DNA of 64,000 bases from positions 22,475,826 through 22,539,825 of the forward strand of contig OY821791.1 of assembly GCA_963682175.1 (NCBI GenBank), given 5' to 3'. The notes beneath the pieces were generated by a model. It was not told the origin of the DNA and did no database searches. It was given only the letters and a program-made list of their open reading frames with translations. Below, one piece after another: positions 32,126 to 42,935 of the stretch (its first letter is position 1; each line of letters opens with the position of its first letter). This DNA comes from Triglochin maritima. Lineage: Eukaryota > Streptophyta > Magnoliopsida > Alismatales > Juncaginaceae. A program made the position numbers and the translations under genes.

Positions 32126-33245
32126 AGGGGGATAAAGGGTTGCCTCCGGCTTTGTACGTCACCAGAGAAGATATCATGCAGTTCTTGGCGATGGATTCAT
32201 TGTGTATCATGATTATCGACGTGCAAGTGAAGTAAGTGTTTTCTTTGGTATAAAATGAAATGTATTGAATAATTTTATCGAAACTGTAATAAAGTATAAT
32301 TTTAACTCTTGTAGACATCTTTATGATGCCAGAAGGTCAGTCTTTCCCGACGATCAAGTATTTAGATTTATTAGTCCATCTACATATATATACGGGAATG
32401 ACAATAAATCGGGTCAGCTTGGGACTCTCATGAAATAAGAAGACAAAAGATATTATCTGCTCCCTTATCATGAGAGCTAAACTTTTAATTTTTACTCTTG
32501 TAGACATCTTTATGATGTCAGAAGGTCAGTCTTTCCCGACGATCAAGTATTTTGATTTATCAGTCCATCTACATATATATACGGGAAAGATGATAAATTG
32601 GGTCAGCTTGGGACTCTCATGAAATAAGAAGACAAAAGATTATCTGCTCCCTTATCATAGAGGTAAACTTTGTAATTCAAAGTGTAATGTTATTTTTTAA
32701 TAACCTTCTAATTATATATATAACAGGGCTCATTGGATGCTTGTCATTGTATGCCCCACGACTAATTCGGCATATTGGTTTGATCCGTTGGGGTCGAATA
32801 AACAAAGGGACTCAATAAAGAAACTTCTAAATTTGTAAGTTCGTTTTAGTTATCGTATTTGTAATTCTTGGATTTTTATTAATATTATTGAATGAAGGTT
32901 TAACTTGTGCTACTCAGGGAAATTAAGGTTTACAGAGCTTTAGGTGGAAGGAGAACATGGCATGGAATGAGAGTATGTTCTCTCCCATTTTTGTTAATTA
33001 TGTTTGGAACATATATTTAGCAAATTTCTATGTTTGTAGTACCGGATGCAAGATGGAAATACGGAATGTGGTTACTATGTGATGAGATACATGGAGGAAA
33101 TGCTCGAATTGGCAACTCAAGACGTATGCCTATCCGAGGTAATATAGATCGTTATTCACTTGTATAGTTGTAGTTTCAATATTTAGTTATTAAAAATTTT
33201 ACTTGTATTTTGATAGGTCTTCCCAAAAAGTAGAAAAGTCCAACG
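32126..33245 (+). pseudogene. Ulp1-like cysteine protease (C48) gene of the CACTA element
   Basis: Several exon-like pieces on the plus strand resemble the Ulp1/SENP-type protease often encoded by plant CACTA and related elements. They are PPALYVTREDIMQFLAM (about 32140-32235), HLYDARRSVFPDDQVF (from 32315), AHWMLVIVCPTT and WFDPLGSNKQRD (about 32728-32836, followed by GTAAGT), EIKVYRALGG (about 32920), and GNTECGYYVMRYMEEML (about 33050-33135, followed by GTAATA). The catalytic histidine (AHW), aspartate (FDPL) and cysteine (ECGYY) positions are all visible. In-frame stops occur, and the exon at 32313 is duplicated at 32502, so the gene is probably dead. Confidence 0.7.
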
Positions 33246-34180
33246 ACAATAACAACAAACTTGTCATTCTAGACACCTATTGCACCAAACCCTCTCTCCA
33301 GTGCACAGCTACCATTCCTATCTTCACAACCAACAAACTCCAACACCACAATTACCAACAAAACCACGACATCTTGCCTTTCACTAAATCATCTCATGGT
33401 CGATGAGTAACAACATCATCAATAGAAAAATCTTTGTTTTTGTTGCCATGACAATCATCGTTCTAACAGAGTCTTTATCGACCTCAGTTCCACATTCTTT
33501 CTCTAGATGAACTCATTATTTTTTAAGTTGTGAAAAACGAGCCACCAGATCTAATGAATCAATGGACCAACTTTTCTAGCAAAACACATCAAGCCTCCAG
33601 ATCATCATGCATCTTTTAGCTTTGATCATAGCTATTTAGAACCTTGTCGACAAGGTTCAATTGGAGAAGGCGAGTGATGATACGATTCTTTTCATTGTGT
33701 TCAACCAATGGATCTTGCAATATTGAGTCTAGCCAAATATCACTCTACAAATCACCTTAGTTGTTCTTTCTTAATTATCATAGTTGCTTTATTAATTTTG
33801 AATTAATATGTTTGCATCCATATAGGGAGATGTTCTTATAGGATAGTTTCCTGATTTTCTTATTTTCTTTATTAGTTTATTCCATGTTAGACAAATCTAT
33901 TTTTGTATAAACAGCGTAATACTTTTATTTCAGCAAGCAGAAAAAAGTTAAGTTTATCAAAGTATACATTTCATCTTTCTCATCTTATCACGTTCTGGAA
34001 CTACTCCACTCGAATGAAAAATTATCCTAACAATACACCTGCCATTAAAAAGTATGGTTTACAAGTTGTGAAAATGTAAAGGAATTTAGGTTGAAAATTG
34101 ATAAAGGTGTTATGCTAAAATCAAGAACACAAATCATTAAGAGAGTTAGATTTTACTATGACTTTCTTACGACCTTTCTT
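33246..34180. other. No recognisable gene
   Basis: AT-rich sequence of mixed composition with one short open frame (33203-33406) that overlaps the protease end in another frame and has no recognised domain. Nothing else was seen. Confidence 0.5.
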
Positions 34181-34420
34181 ACTAATGACCCACAATACGG
34201 ATTGGATTTGCCAACATAAGTCTCCGAATCTGAATTTTTTTTGACATCTGTATTCATATCCACCTGGATCATTTTGAATATATCTCAATCAATATCCAGT
34301 TGATCCGGATCGAACATATATATTATCTGTATCCAAACAAAAAAATCTGGAGCTACATCCAGATGAAACATGAAACATCTGGATTCGAAAATCCAATCCT
34401 AATTGCTGCTTTAGGGTAAT
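34181..34420. repeat. GGATCGGAT-type repeat field, left copy
   Basis: Many variants of a GGATCCGGAT/ATCCGGATCC theme with ATATATAT spacers. A similar field lies at 35640-35915. Both flank the cyclin exon. They may be the ends of one non-autonomous transposon, but matching terminal inverted repeats were not found. Confidence 0.4.
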
Positions 34421-34723
34421 AATAATCAAAATCATAAATTTCCTTCAATTCCATAATTCAAACGTTTGATTTGAGACTCTACCAACAATACATACAACTT
34501 AGAAAGTAATACAAGCATAAATTACAAACATCAGAGCTAACAAAAATGTAAGCAAATAATGTCTACAAATAACATATCATCATAAGCCAATAAAATTTAG
34601 TGTACATGATGAAGAAATCTCAGCAAGCTAAGTAGACATTTGACTATAAAAATTCAAAAACCTCTGAACCAAATGACATGCTCACGAACTTGTTTCCCCC
34701 GTAGCTTCTATTGCTCCATTCAT

Positions 34724-34982
34724 CTATGCTTCCGGCAAAAGCAAACTCCGACGTAATGCTTGGGCTTCTTCACCATCTATTGAACTCCAGAAAGGGTGGT
34801 TTATTTTCTTCATGAGGCCCCTCCATTTCATCTCCTTCTCCAAGTAGGAGCAATAGATCTCGAAAACCCAAGAGCTCAATATCAATCGAAAGTCCAATTG
34901 GAAGAGCACTTCCAGTTCTAGGGCGTTCAGTTCAGCATTGGTGTCTCCTTCGACTCTCGCAGAGAAGGCATTATCATGGTGT
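34724..34982 (-). pseudogene. Terminal exon of a U/P-type cyclin
   Basis: A minus-strand frame preceded by a good acceptor (TTATTGTTAATGCAG, just above 34982) encodes HHDNAFSARVEGDTNAEL, then LFQLDFRLILSSW and VFEIYCSYLEKEMKW. This matches the second half of the cyclin box of plant U/P-type (CYCU) cyclins, where NNAYYAKVGG, LE..FLF.L.F.L and YC..L.+E occur in the same order. In these genes an intron sits just before that region, as here. CYCU proteins bind CDKA-type kinases. The frame continues to a stop at 34724. No first exon is visible within 2 kb upstream (to the right), so this is probably a captured or truncated copy, although a distant first exon cannot be excluded. Confidence 0.65.
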
Positions 34983-35639
34983 CTGCATTAACAATAAAAC
35001 TTCAATATGTATTGAACAATGAGCATATCATAATCAAATATATGATATCATTATTACAATAAGCACCCACATTTTTTCTGAAAAAAGACTTTGGTTCTTA
35101 GAAATTTAAATGACAAATTGTTGTATCATATGCTATGAAACATTTGGACTGCCTAAATTACTTAACAAAAATCAACATCAAAATTACTTAATACTAATAA
35201 CGGCAATGCATGGCTGATGAAGGTTTTTTCGTGATATATAAACCATAAACAATTTTTACTACAATAAATTCAAAAGGATCATCTAACATATATACGAAGC
35301 CCAAAAGAAAAGAAAATCTAAACAAACCAAATATATGAGGAGGGAGGTGGTTACTATCAAGGAGAAGGTAGGTGTGACAACGACGAGGGGGGGGGTGAAG
35401 ACAAGTAACAATGGGACGAGACGGAGGCGACAGGGAAGTAGCGGAGGCGACATGGGTTAGTGTTAGGTTTTTAGGGTTTCCTTTGGGAGAAGAGATGTTA
35501 TATACTTTCTGGGTAAATTGTATAAAAAGAACACAATTTTTCATATTACTTATGAAAGATAAATTGATAACATTAACTAATTAAGTTACAATTAGTTGTC
35601 AACTACATACAAATTATAAAATTTTAATAAATCTATACA
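34983..35639. other. Upstream flank of the cyclin exon
   Basis: Mostly AT-rich. A CT/GA-rich piece at 35335-35480 has a G9 run (35388-35396). The minus-strand frame at 35544-35194 shows no cyclin similarity and reads like untranslated leader or intron. The other cyclin exon is not seen here. Confidence 0.45.
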
Positions 35640-35915
35640 TACATATGTGATATGATATTAAACGGACACAAATACAGATATAGATCTTATAATACAGTTA
35701 TTCAATCTCGGGTCGGATATTATTCGGATCGGATGTATCAATATCATATTTGCTCTGCCAGTTCTCGGATCTCGGGTCGGATATTATTCGGATCGGATGT
35801 ATCAATATCATATTTACGAATACGATTTTAGAGATGATGGATTCTCAGATAAAATGAATATGGATGCAAACAGATTCTTGGATTTCGGTCATCCACTGAC
35901 ACCCCTACCTACAAT
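35640..35915. repeat. GGATCGGAT-type repeat field, right copy
   Basis: A unit containing TCGGGTCGGATATTATTCGG followed by ATCGGATGTATC is repeated in tandem (about 35705-35755 and 35765-35815). The field ends at CCACTGACACCCCTACC, which resembles the outer end of some hAT elements. Confidence 0.45.
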
Positions 35916-36125
35916 TGTTATCCTTTTAAGCAATATTTCATTATAAAACCCAAATGGCCGTAACCAACATGATGTTATAAATTAACAAATTTTGTGGATG
36001 CCTAAAACCTTAAAGACATTATATTTTATGATACAAGTCCCTTTGTTTTAATCCAAGTGTGTAACCTTTGAATAAGTGTCTAGAGTTTATGTGAAGGAAA
36101 AAATTCAAATTAAGTATAAAAAAAG

Positions 36126-37219
36126 AAATTGGAAGAATATAAGCTCGTGAAACTTATTTGGAAAAATATGAGGCCGATAAACGACACCAGTGATATCATT
36201 TTTATTAACAAAAAATAGCATCACATATGTCATTTTTAATCTATCATGACGGATGTCATTTTCAGAAAATGATAAAAACAGCATCTAAGATGTCATTTTT
36301 GCTAGGACGAAAGCAGTCATTCAGCCTATGTTGAGTGAGTGCTTGTACATGAGTTGTTTGAAATTGAGTATGCTATATTAGATCATCGTTTTATCGATCA
36401 TAAATTTTAATGTAGGGTTGGTGTTTAATTTTCCAAATTTTAGCTCCTTGTGGAAGATGTAATAGGGACATCAAAAATTTAATCACTTGCAACGTCCAGT
36501 GACAATGATTAATTGGGTGAATGCTTGCAGCCTTGACGACCGACAAAAGTTCTGGCACCTCATTATTTACCGACAATTTCGAGAAATTAAGAAATTAAAC
36601 AATTATTGGGCAAGATCTCGTAAACTCTATATTTTGGTGTATTACTGTATCCTGATGGAATTTATAAGACAACCAAATGGGCTTTCTATATTCACATAAA
36701 GAGCAACCCACTTATATTCGCTCACCAGATATAAAAACAAGATAATTGATCTTGTAAAATGGAATGGTTTGTAACGTCATTTACAGTCTTGAGTATCCCA
36801 TGTCATGATGACTATTCGATTCGTAGGACTGGAGTAAACTTGTCGTGCTATTTAATTCAGGTATGCTAAATGAAATAGAATACAGAAGAAGGTAAGTATA
36901 AAAATCTAAGCCACTTGAATTAATTAACCAAGTCTACAAATCTAAAAAAATAGTTCCAAGTATAACCATCATCTTATACTTCATGTATGCATTGATGGCT
37001 ACATAAAGTCAAACTTGAGAAAGAAGTATACTGAAAGCATGTTAACACACAACATCAAACTAATGAACTGACCCCAAAGAGTTATCATATATATAAGCTG
37101 TTGATACAAACAATTACTAAACTTGTGCTTAAAAGCTAATAGTTTCCTTTGAAAGGGAACCAACCACTGGCCCAATACGATTGGGTAAACACCCTTCTAG
37201 TATTTTCTGGGGATTATAT
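36126..37219. mobile_element. Left part of an inverted-repeat element split by copia D
   Basis: About 90 bases at 36126-36215 (ATAAGCTCGTGAAACTTATT onward) are repeated in inverted orientation at 55588-55690. Removing the inserted block 37220-55447 puts the two arms about 1.3 kb apart, the size of a non-autonomous terminal-inverted-repeat element. Next to the left arm are several ATGTCATTTTT-type subterminal repeats (36185-36305). Small frames inside (36391-36699) were not recognised. Confidence 0.5.
36823..37219. repeat. 397-base flank copy 1 (filled site)
   Basis: Nearly identical to 55050-55447. This copy ends in GATTATAT at the LTR of copia element D; the other copy reads on uninterrupted. 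Confidence 0.9.
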
Positions 37220-38861
37220 TGTTAGCAAACAACAATTCTACAGGTTCAGGAGTAGTTTTCTTGGAGAGAACCTGTGGCAGCAGAAGGAAGATCGGAGGTC
37301 ACCTTACAGAATCCTTTTCCCCAGTCGGTCTCCTACTCTATTGGAGAAGGAGTGCGAGTCCACAACCCAAGAGTCCACGGAATGAGCTTGGTGGAGGTGG
37401 AGGGACGAAATGGGAGAGAGAGAAGGTGGCGGCTAGGGTGGTGGAGGCTAGGGTTTGCACACTTGTTGTTCCATCCAATGCGAGGCTCCCCTCCTTATAT
37501 AGATGGCTCCACCCTAAACCCTTAAATGTGTAGTCCAATAGGGACGCGCCATGTGTCAGTGCTTTGGGCAAAAATCTCTTATTAATCCTAGATTAATCCA
37601 ATATCTCCCACTTGCACAACACGATAACAACATGTCATCTGCTTTTGTGTCCCCGACACATATGCATATATCCCTCATACATACAATCACACAATTACAA
37701 TATGTCACCTCTTTATGTGTCCCCGACACATATGTATATATCCTTGATACATACAACTACTCCTCTCTCCAAGTACACATCCACAATACGCAAGTCTCTG
37801 ATCATGTATCCTCGATACACGACCATCTGTGTCCCCGACACATGTACTCTTCCGATCATACGAACAAATGGGTCGTGCGATTAGGAATGCTTATATAATT
37901 TCTAAATTTATTCCAAATTTATATAACAATAACAAAACACTAACCCATCTGTGTCCCCGACACATGTACTCTTCCGATCATATGAACAAATGGATCACAG
38001 TTCCCCAGGTTTACTCAAAAACTCACTTAACATGAACGGTATCTCGATCCCTCGGAGAGAATACCTTTTTGTCCTCAAGGTACTTGCTACTGTATCCAAT
38101 ACAGTTGGGCCCAACAAATACTTTTAGTGCAGTCGAGTCAAACCATTCGCTTCACCCCAGACCACCATTACACTCAGAGTTGACTCCTTTCCCGAAGATG
38201 CCTCTTTAGACCGAATCTCTCATGGTCATAGATAACATCCCAAAGTAGCCACATCAACTCTTTGCTTCACGGTGTCATCAAAGGTCACTGAAGGCAACTA
38301 ATGACAATCAAGTCTTGGACTCACACAGTGAAGGAGTAGGGATCCATCCTTTCACTTCCAAATGTTCGCTCAGCACAAGTTATATGACAAACATGTTATG
38401 GTGGATCATACTGTACACAACAGTATGTCTGTCTCTCAACACCATACAAGTCTTAGTCCAGTTGCACCCCCTCTGCGCCTGACCCGAGCTTCATCATTAT
38501 CGCCTTAACACCATACAAGTGCCACCTGACGCCACATGTGATGCTCGCACTTGGCTTCTATAGGTCACATGAATCGTGGGAACATTCATGTCAATCCTCA
38601 CCAACATAGAGGATCTCATCTTGATTCCTAATCAAGGCGATTGTCCTATCATGAACTGCTCTGGATCTATCAGACAAGATCTCCTCATGATCAGTCTCAT
38701 CTCTGCTCGCTATCAAAAGCGGCAGAGGCGAATGCTCATGTGAGTGAGCATTCTTCAGCCTATTGACAGCATAATATTTTATGCTAGAACAACTACATCA
38801 TCCAAACAGATATAGTCGAAAGGAAAACACAATCACTCATAAAAGGAAGTTAGACATGTCA
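37220..38861 (-). repeat. 3' LTR of copia element D
   Basis: This 1642-base LTR begins TGTTAGC and ends GACATGTCA in the plus reading. A TATA box (minus TATATAAGG, about 37495-37502) lies downstream of four copies of the hairpin motif TGTGTCCCCGACACA (37646-37660, 37716-37730, 37828-37842, 37950-37964). Confidence 0.85.
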
Positions 38862-40795
38862 ATGCATCAAAGTCTGCGTAAGCCTAAGGACTTCACATGA
38901 GACACAAACGAGTCCTTAGCTATAGCCTTGGTAAGAGGGTCAGTTACCATAAGACTAGTAGATACATGTCTTAACACATCTTTCTTTCTCGCTATGATGT
39001 CCTTCGCAAAATGATACCTAACCTGTATATGTTTGGTATTTCCATGATATTTGGGGTCTTTCACATAACAAAGGGCAGCCATGCTGTCACAATAGACAAC
39101 AACAGGCTCATCCGATATCTCTACTAGCCCATTATGTTGTAAGAACCTCCTCAACCAAACTGCCTCCTGTACTGCTGCAGAGCATGCAACATACTCTGCT
39201 TCCATAGTCGACAGGGCTATACAGGTTTGCTTCTTGCTGGACCATGAGATGGCCCCATTAGCCAGCAAGAAAGCATAACCAGAGGTAGACTTCCTTTCAT
39301 CAATGTCTCCAGCCCAATCGGCATCACTATAGCCAATCAGGCGGAGATCTGATGCTTGGAAACACAGCATGTGGTTACTCATTCCTCTAAGGTATCTCGT
39401 GATTCTCTTGACTGCCTTCCAGTGCTCCATGCTTGGGATAGACTGGCATCGACTCACCATGCCCACAACATAACAAATGTCTGGCCTAGTACACATCATA
39501 GCGTACATAGGGCTTCCCACAGCATTGGAGTATGGAACCTTGCTCATTTTGGCCTTCTCTTCAGGAGTCTCAGGATGCTTATCAAGGCTCAACTGCAAAC
39601 CCTTCTCAACAGGAGTGTCGATTGGTTTGCATTTGTCCATATGGTATTTCTTCAAGATGTTGTTAATATAAGTCTCTTAAGACAATCCCCGAAGTCTCTT
39701 TGACCTATTTCTAACTATATTGACACTAAGGACGTAGCTAGCTTCACCCATGTCCTTCATATCAAACGTGGAGGACAACCACTCTTTTGTGGATTTCAGA
39801 AACTCTTTGCTATTGCCAACCATGAGTATGTCATCAACCTACAAGGTCAGAATGACAAATTTACCATTGGATCTCTTAACCTACACACATTGATCTTCCT
39901 CAAGCATAGAGAACGCATTCTCTGATATAGCTTGATGGAAGCGAATGTTCCACTGTCTAGACGCTTGTTTTAAGCCATACAAGGACTTGTTGAGCTTGCA
40001 CACTTTGCACTCTTGTCCTTTGACTTCAAAACCTTGAGGTTGATCCATATAGATCTCCTCCTCAAATTCTCCATTGAGAAAAGCAGTCTTTACATCCATT
40101 TGGTAACGCTCTAAGTCTATCTGAGCTACAATAGCTAGTAGAAGGCGGATGGAGGCAAACCTAACCACGGGTGAAAAGGTTTCCTCAAAATCCACGCCTT
40201 CTCTTTGGGTGTAGCCTTTAGCTACCAGTCTAGCCTTGAATCTATCAATAGATCCATCCGCCTTCCTCTTAATCTTGAGGATCCACTTGGCCCTAATGGC
40301 CTTTCGGTTCGGCGGTAAGTTGACCAAGTCCCAGACTCGATTAACTTTGATCGACTCCAACTCTTCCTTTATAGCTTCTAACAACTCTTTCGCATTTGGA
40401 ACTTCCAAAGCCTCTTTCAAGGTCTCCGGTTCTTGGTCATCGATTACTGTCATCCTAGATGATTCATAATCAATTTCTTCTTGAGCTATCATGAGGGCCT
40501 CTTCCTCTAAGCGAAACCGCCTACGAGGAATGAGCCCACGTTTACTTCGACGCGGATGGGTATGTGATGGCTCATCCTCCGTGAGAGCTATCGGATGCTC
40601 AGCATTGCTGCTCCCACTAGGATTGACTGGTGGAACCTCATGTTCAACTTCCAGATCCTGATCCCCTGGAGTGGCAATGTCCTCATCTTGTTGTTTAAAG
40701 AAGTCCACTGACTCTTTGATAGCTCCAGCAAGAGTTTGAATTTTTTTTTCCAAGAATGTGGCATCCCTAGACTCCAGTTCCATCCTTCTTTCATT
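38862..40795 (-). pseudogene. Copia D reverse transcriptase and RNase H
   Basis: Starting around 40783 on the minus strand: a SKRGLIPRRRFRLEEEALM-like linker, then the copia reverse transcriptase with [55 protein letters not shown] and LYGLKQASRQW. The frame hits TAG at 39881-39883, and a second TAG at 39839-39841 replaces the tyrosine of the YVDD catalytic motif. A third stop lies near 39677. RNase H (39655-38867) is otherwise intact, with YSDADWAGD, STMEAEYVACS and VVYCDS. The partial copy at 46878-47520 has tyrosine codons at all these reverse-transcriptase positions. Confidence 0.88.
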
Positions 40796-40842
40796 CTCGT
40801 CTAACCCGATAAAAACATAACCTTTGGAGAGATTACTGTATC

Positions 40843-41745
40843 TTACAAAGATACACTTTTCCCTCTATGTCCTAGTTTTCCATATAGGTGACTAGTAGAA
40901 TGAATGTATGCCGCGCAACCCCAAGGATGCAGCAGACTAAAATCAGGCTTCCGTCCTATCCATAACTCATATGGAGTTGAGGGAACCGATTTTGTTGGAA
41001 CTCTATTGAGGATGTAGGTAGCAGTCATTAAAGCATCTCCCCAAAACGAAATTGGCAAGCTCACATGCGCCATCATGGATCTAACCATGTCTAGCAACGT
41101 TCTATTCCTTCTCTCGGCAACACCATTTTGCTGAGGAGTATAAGGCATAGTGAGTTGTCTAGATATCCCATTTTCATCACATAACTCCTTGAACATTATA
41201 GAGAGATACTCCCCACCTCTGTCCAATCTGAGAGTTTTTATCTTATTATCCAATTGATTCTCTACGAAGCTCATGAATTTCTTAAAGCATTCTAGAGCTT
41301 CTGACTTGTGAGAAATAAGATAAATATGACCATATCTAGTGTAGTCATCAATAAATGTGATGAAGTAACTTTGTCCATGTCTAGTACGCACATTCAAAGG
41401 TCCACAAATATCCGAGTGAATTAGTTCTAAAGGAGAAGTAGCCCTAATGGCTTTTCCGAACGGTTTTCTAGTTGCCTTTCCAGCTAGACAAGATTCACAG
41501 GTCGGCAATTCAAATTTCGAGCATTCTCCTAATACCCCCTCCCTTGCCAACCTGTTCATCCGGTCAACACCAATGTGACCTAGTCTAGCATGCCACATAA
41601 CTGAATCATTATTCATGGAACTTTGACTCATAAAGGCACTAGTGTTATGATTGAAATCATAAATTGCGTCCAACATAATAAAACCGTCTCAAAGAAAGGC
41701 ATGTCCATAATAAATGTTAGCAAGGTATAAACCCATATCATTGTT
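40843..41745 (-). pseudogene. Copia D integrase
   Basis: A 277-codon frame carries the pre-integrase zinc-binding segment (WHARLGHIG … [14 protein letters not shown]) and the integrase core. Core features are DICGP and FIDDYTRY with the first catalytic aspartates, LRLDRGGEY, and [18 protein letters not shown] with the catalytic glutamate. [16 protein letters not shown] follows. A short junction (41677-41745) to the protease contains stops, and the integrase ends in a frame break near 40843. The ancestral role is insertion of the element's DNA. Confidence 0.87.
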
Positions 41746-42935
41746 CTAAAAAACAACTTTAAAACCATGTCTCATCAAAACAACAACAGAAATAATATTT
41801 CGCCGTATAGCTGGTGCATACAACACGTCGTGAAGTAATACGAACCGGCCACTTTGCAAAGCCACTTTGCATGTGCCATCTCCAAGAACTTCAATGCTAG
41901 TGTTGTTTGCCATATTTTTTCGCCTCCCACTTGGAACACGACGATATTCCACGAAGGCAGAACGATCCTTTGTAACGTGGTCCGTGGCACCTGAATCCAC
42001 AATCCACACAGGAGAACGATCAGTGAGCATCACAGAACTAGTCACGTTACAATTCAAGGGATTACACACAGTAATTACCTTTTGTTCAGTGCACTCACGA
42101 GCAAAATGTCCCGTCCTTCGGCAGTTAAAACAAGTCACATTAGACTTATCTTTCCCACCTCTGGATCCTCGAGGTCGTTTCTTTCCAGCTTTGTTTTTTG
42201 TTTTGTTTTTATTTGCACCCTTGTTGCCTTTAAAACCCTGAGCTCTATCTCTTTTACACTTAAAACCTGCACTCCTCCGAGGAGCGCCAGCTTCAGCAGC
42301 AAACACTTCAGTTAGAGGGGCTTCCGCAAGCATGCGGTCCTCCTCCAGCTCTAGGTGTTTTGCGGTATGGTCAAATGTCTTGATGTCATCAGCATGAGTT
42401 AGATGGACCTTCATATGCTCCCGACTCTTCGAAGGCAATGATCTGATGAGAGCAGACACTTGCTCCTCATCGGTCTTAGCACGACCGGCAGCGCTCAGCT
42501 CGCTTATCATGTTTGACATTGCGGTAAGATGCTGCCTCATCGTGTGACCATGGCGCATTTTATACCCATCAAACATGAGCCCAAGCTGGCGGGCCCTTGT
42601 GACAGAGGTCACTCCGTACTGAAACTTCACAGCTTCCCACAAGGCCTTTGCAGTTCGCAATTTTTTGAACCGCAGTAACAGATCATCTCGCATCGAACTC
42701 AGAATTGTAATGCGAGCAATACGGTCTTTCTTTTTCCATGCATTATAGACATCCATATTTCTGCGATGCTGCACAGTGTTCCCCTCCTCGGGGGGAGACA
42801 TAGTTTGGGTTATATTTCTAACATGTCCTGATCCTCTAAGAGATACTCAATTTTACGATGCCACAGATCGTAATTTCTTTCATTGAGTTTATCTCCTCGA
42901 GTCAGATCAGCGACAATGCTTTTGGAAGCAGCCAT
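41746..42935 (-). pseudogene. Copia D gag and protease start
   Basis: The likely start is the ATG at 42933-42935 (MAASKSIVADL, then NYDLWHRKIEYLL), typical of UBN2-type copia gag. The frame shifts after an in-frame TAA near 42819, and a 351-codon frame continues from 42801. It contains AWKKKDRIARITILSSM and LWEAVKFQYG, a lysine-rich stretch, the CCHC zinc knuckle CFNCRRTGHFAREC (about 42100), and the protease site WIVDSGATDHVT (about 42000). It ends near 41746 where the pre-integrase region should follow. Capsid formation and RNA binding are the family roles. Confidence 0.85.

Noticed and set aside
37551..38035. Frames with repeated CPRHM/SPTHM peptides in the copia D LTR
   Set aside because: They arise from the TGTGTCCCCGACACA hairpin repeats in the LTR and differ between the two LTRs.
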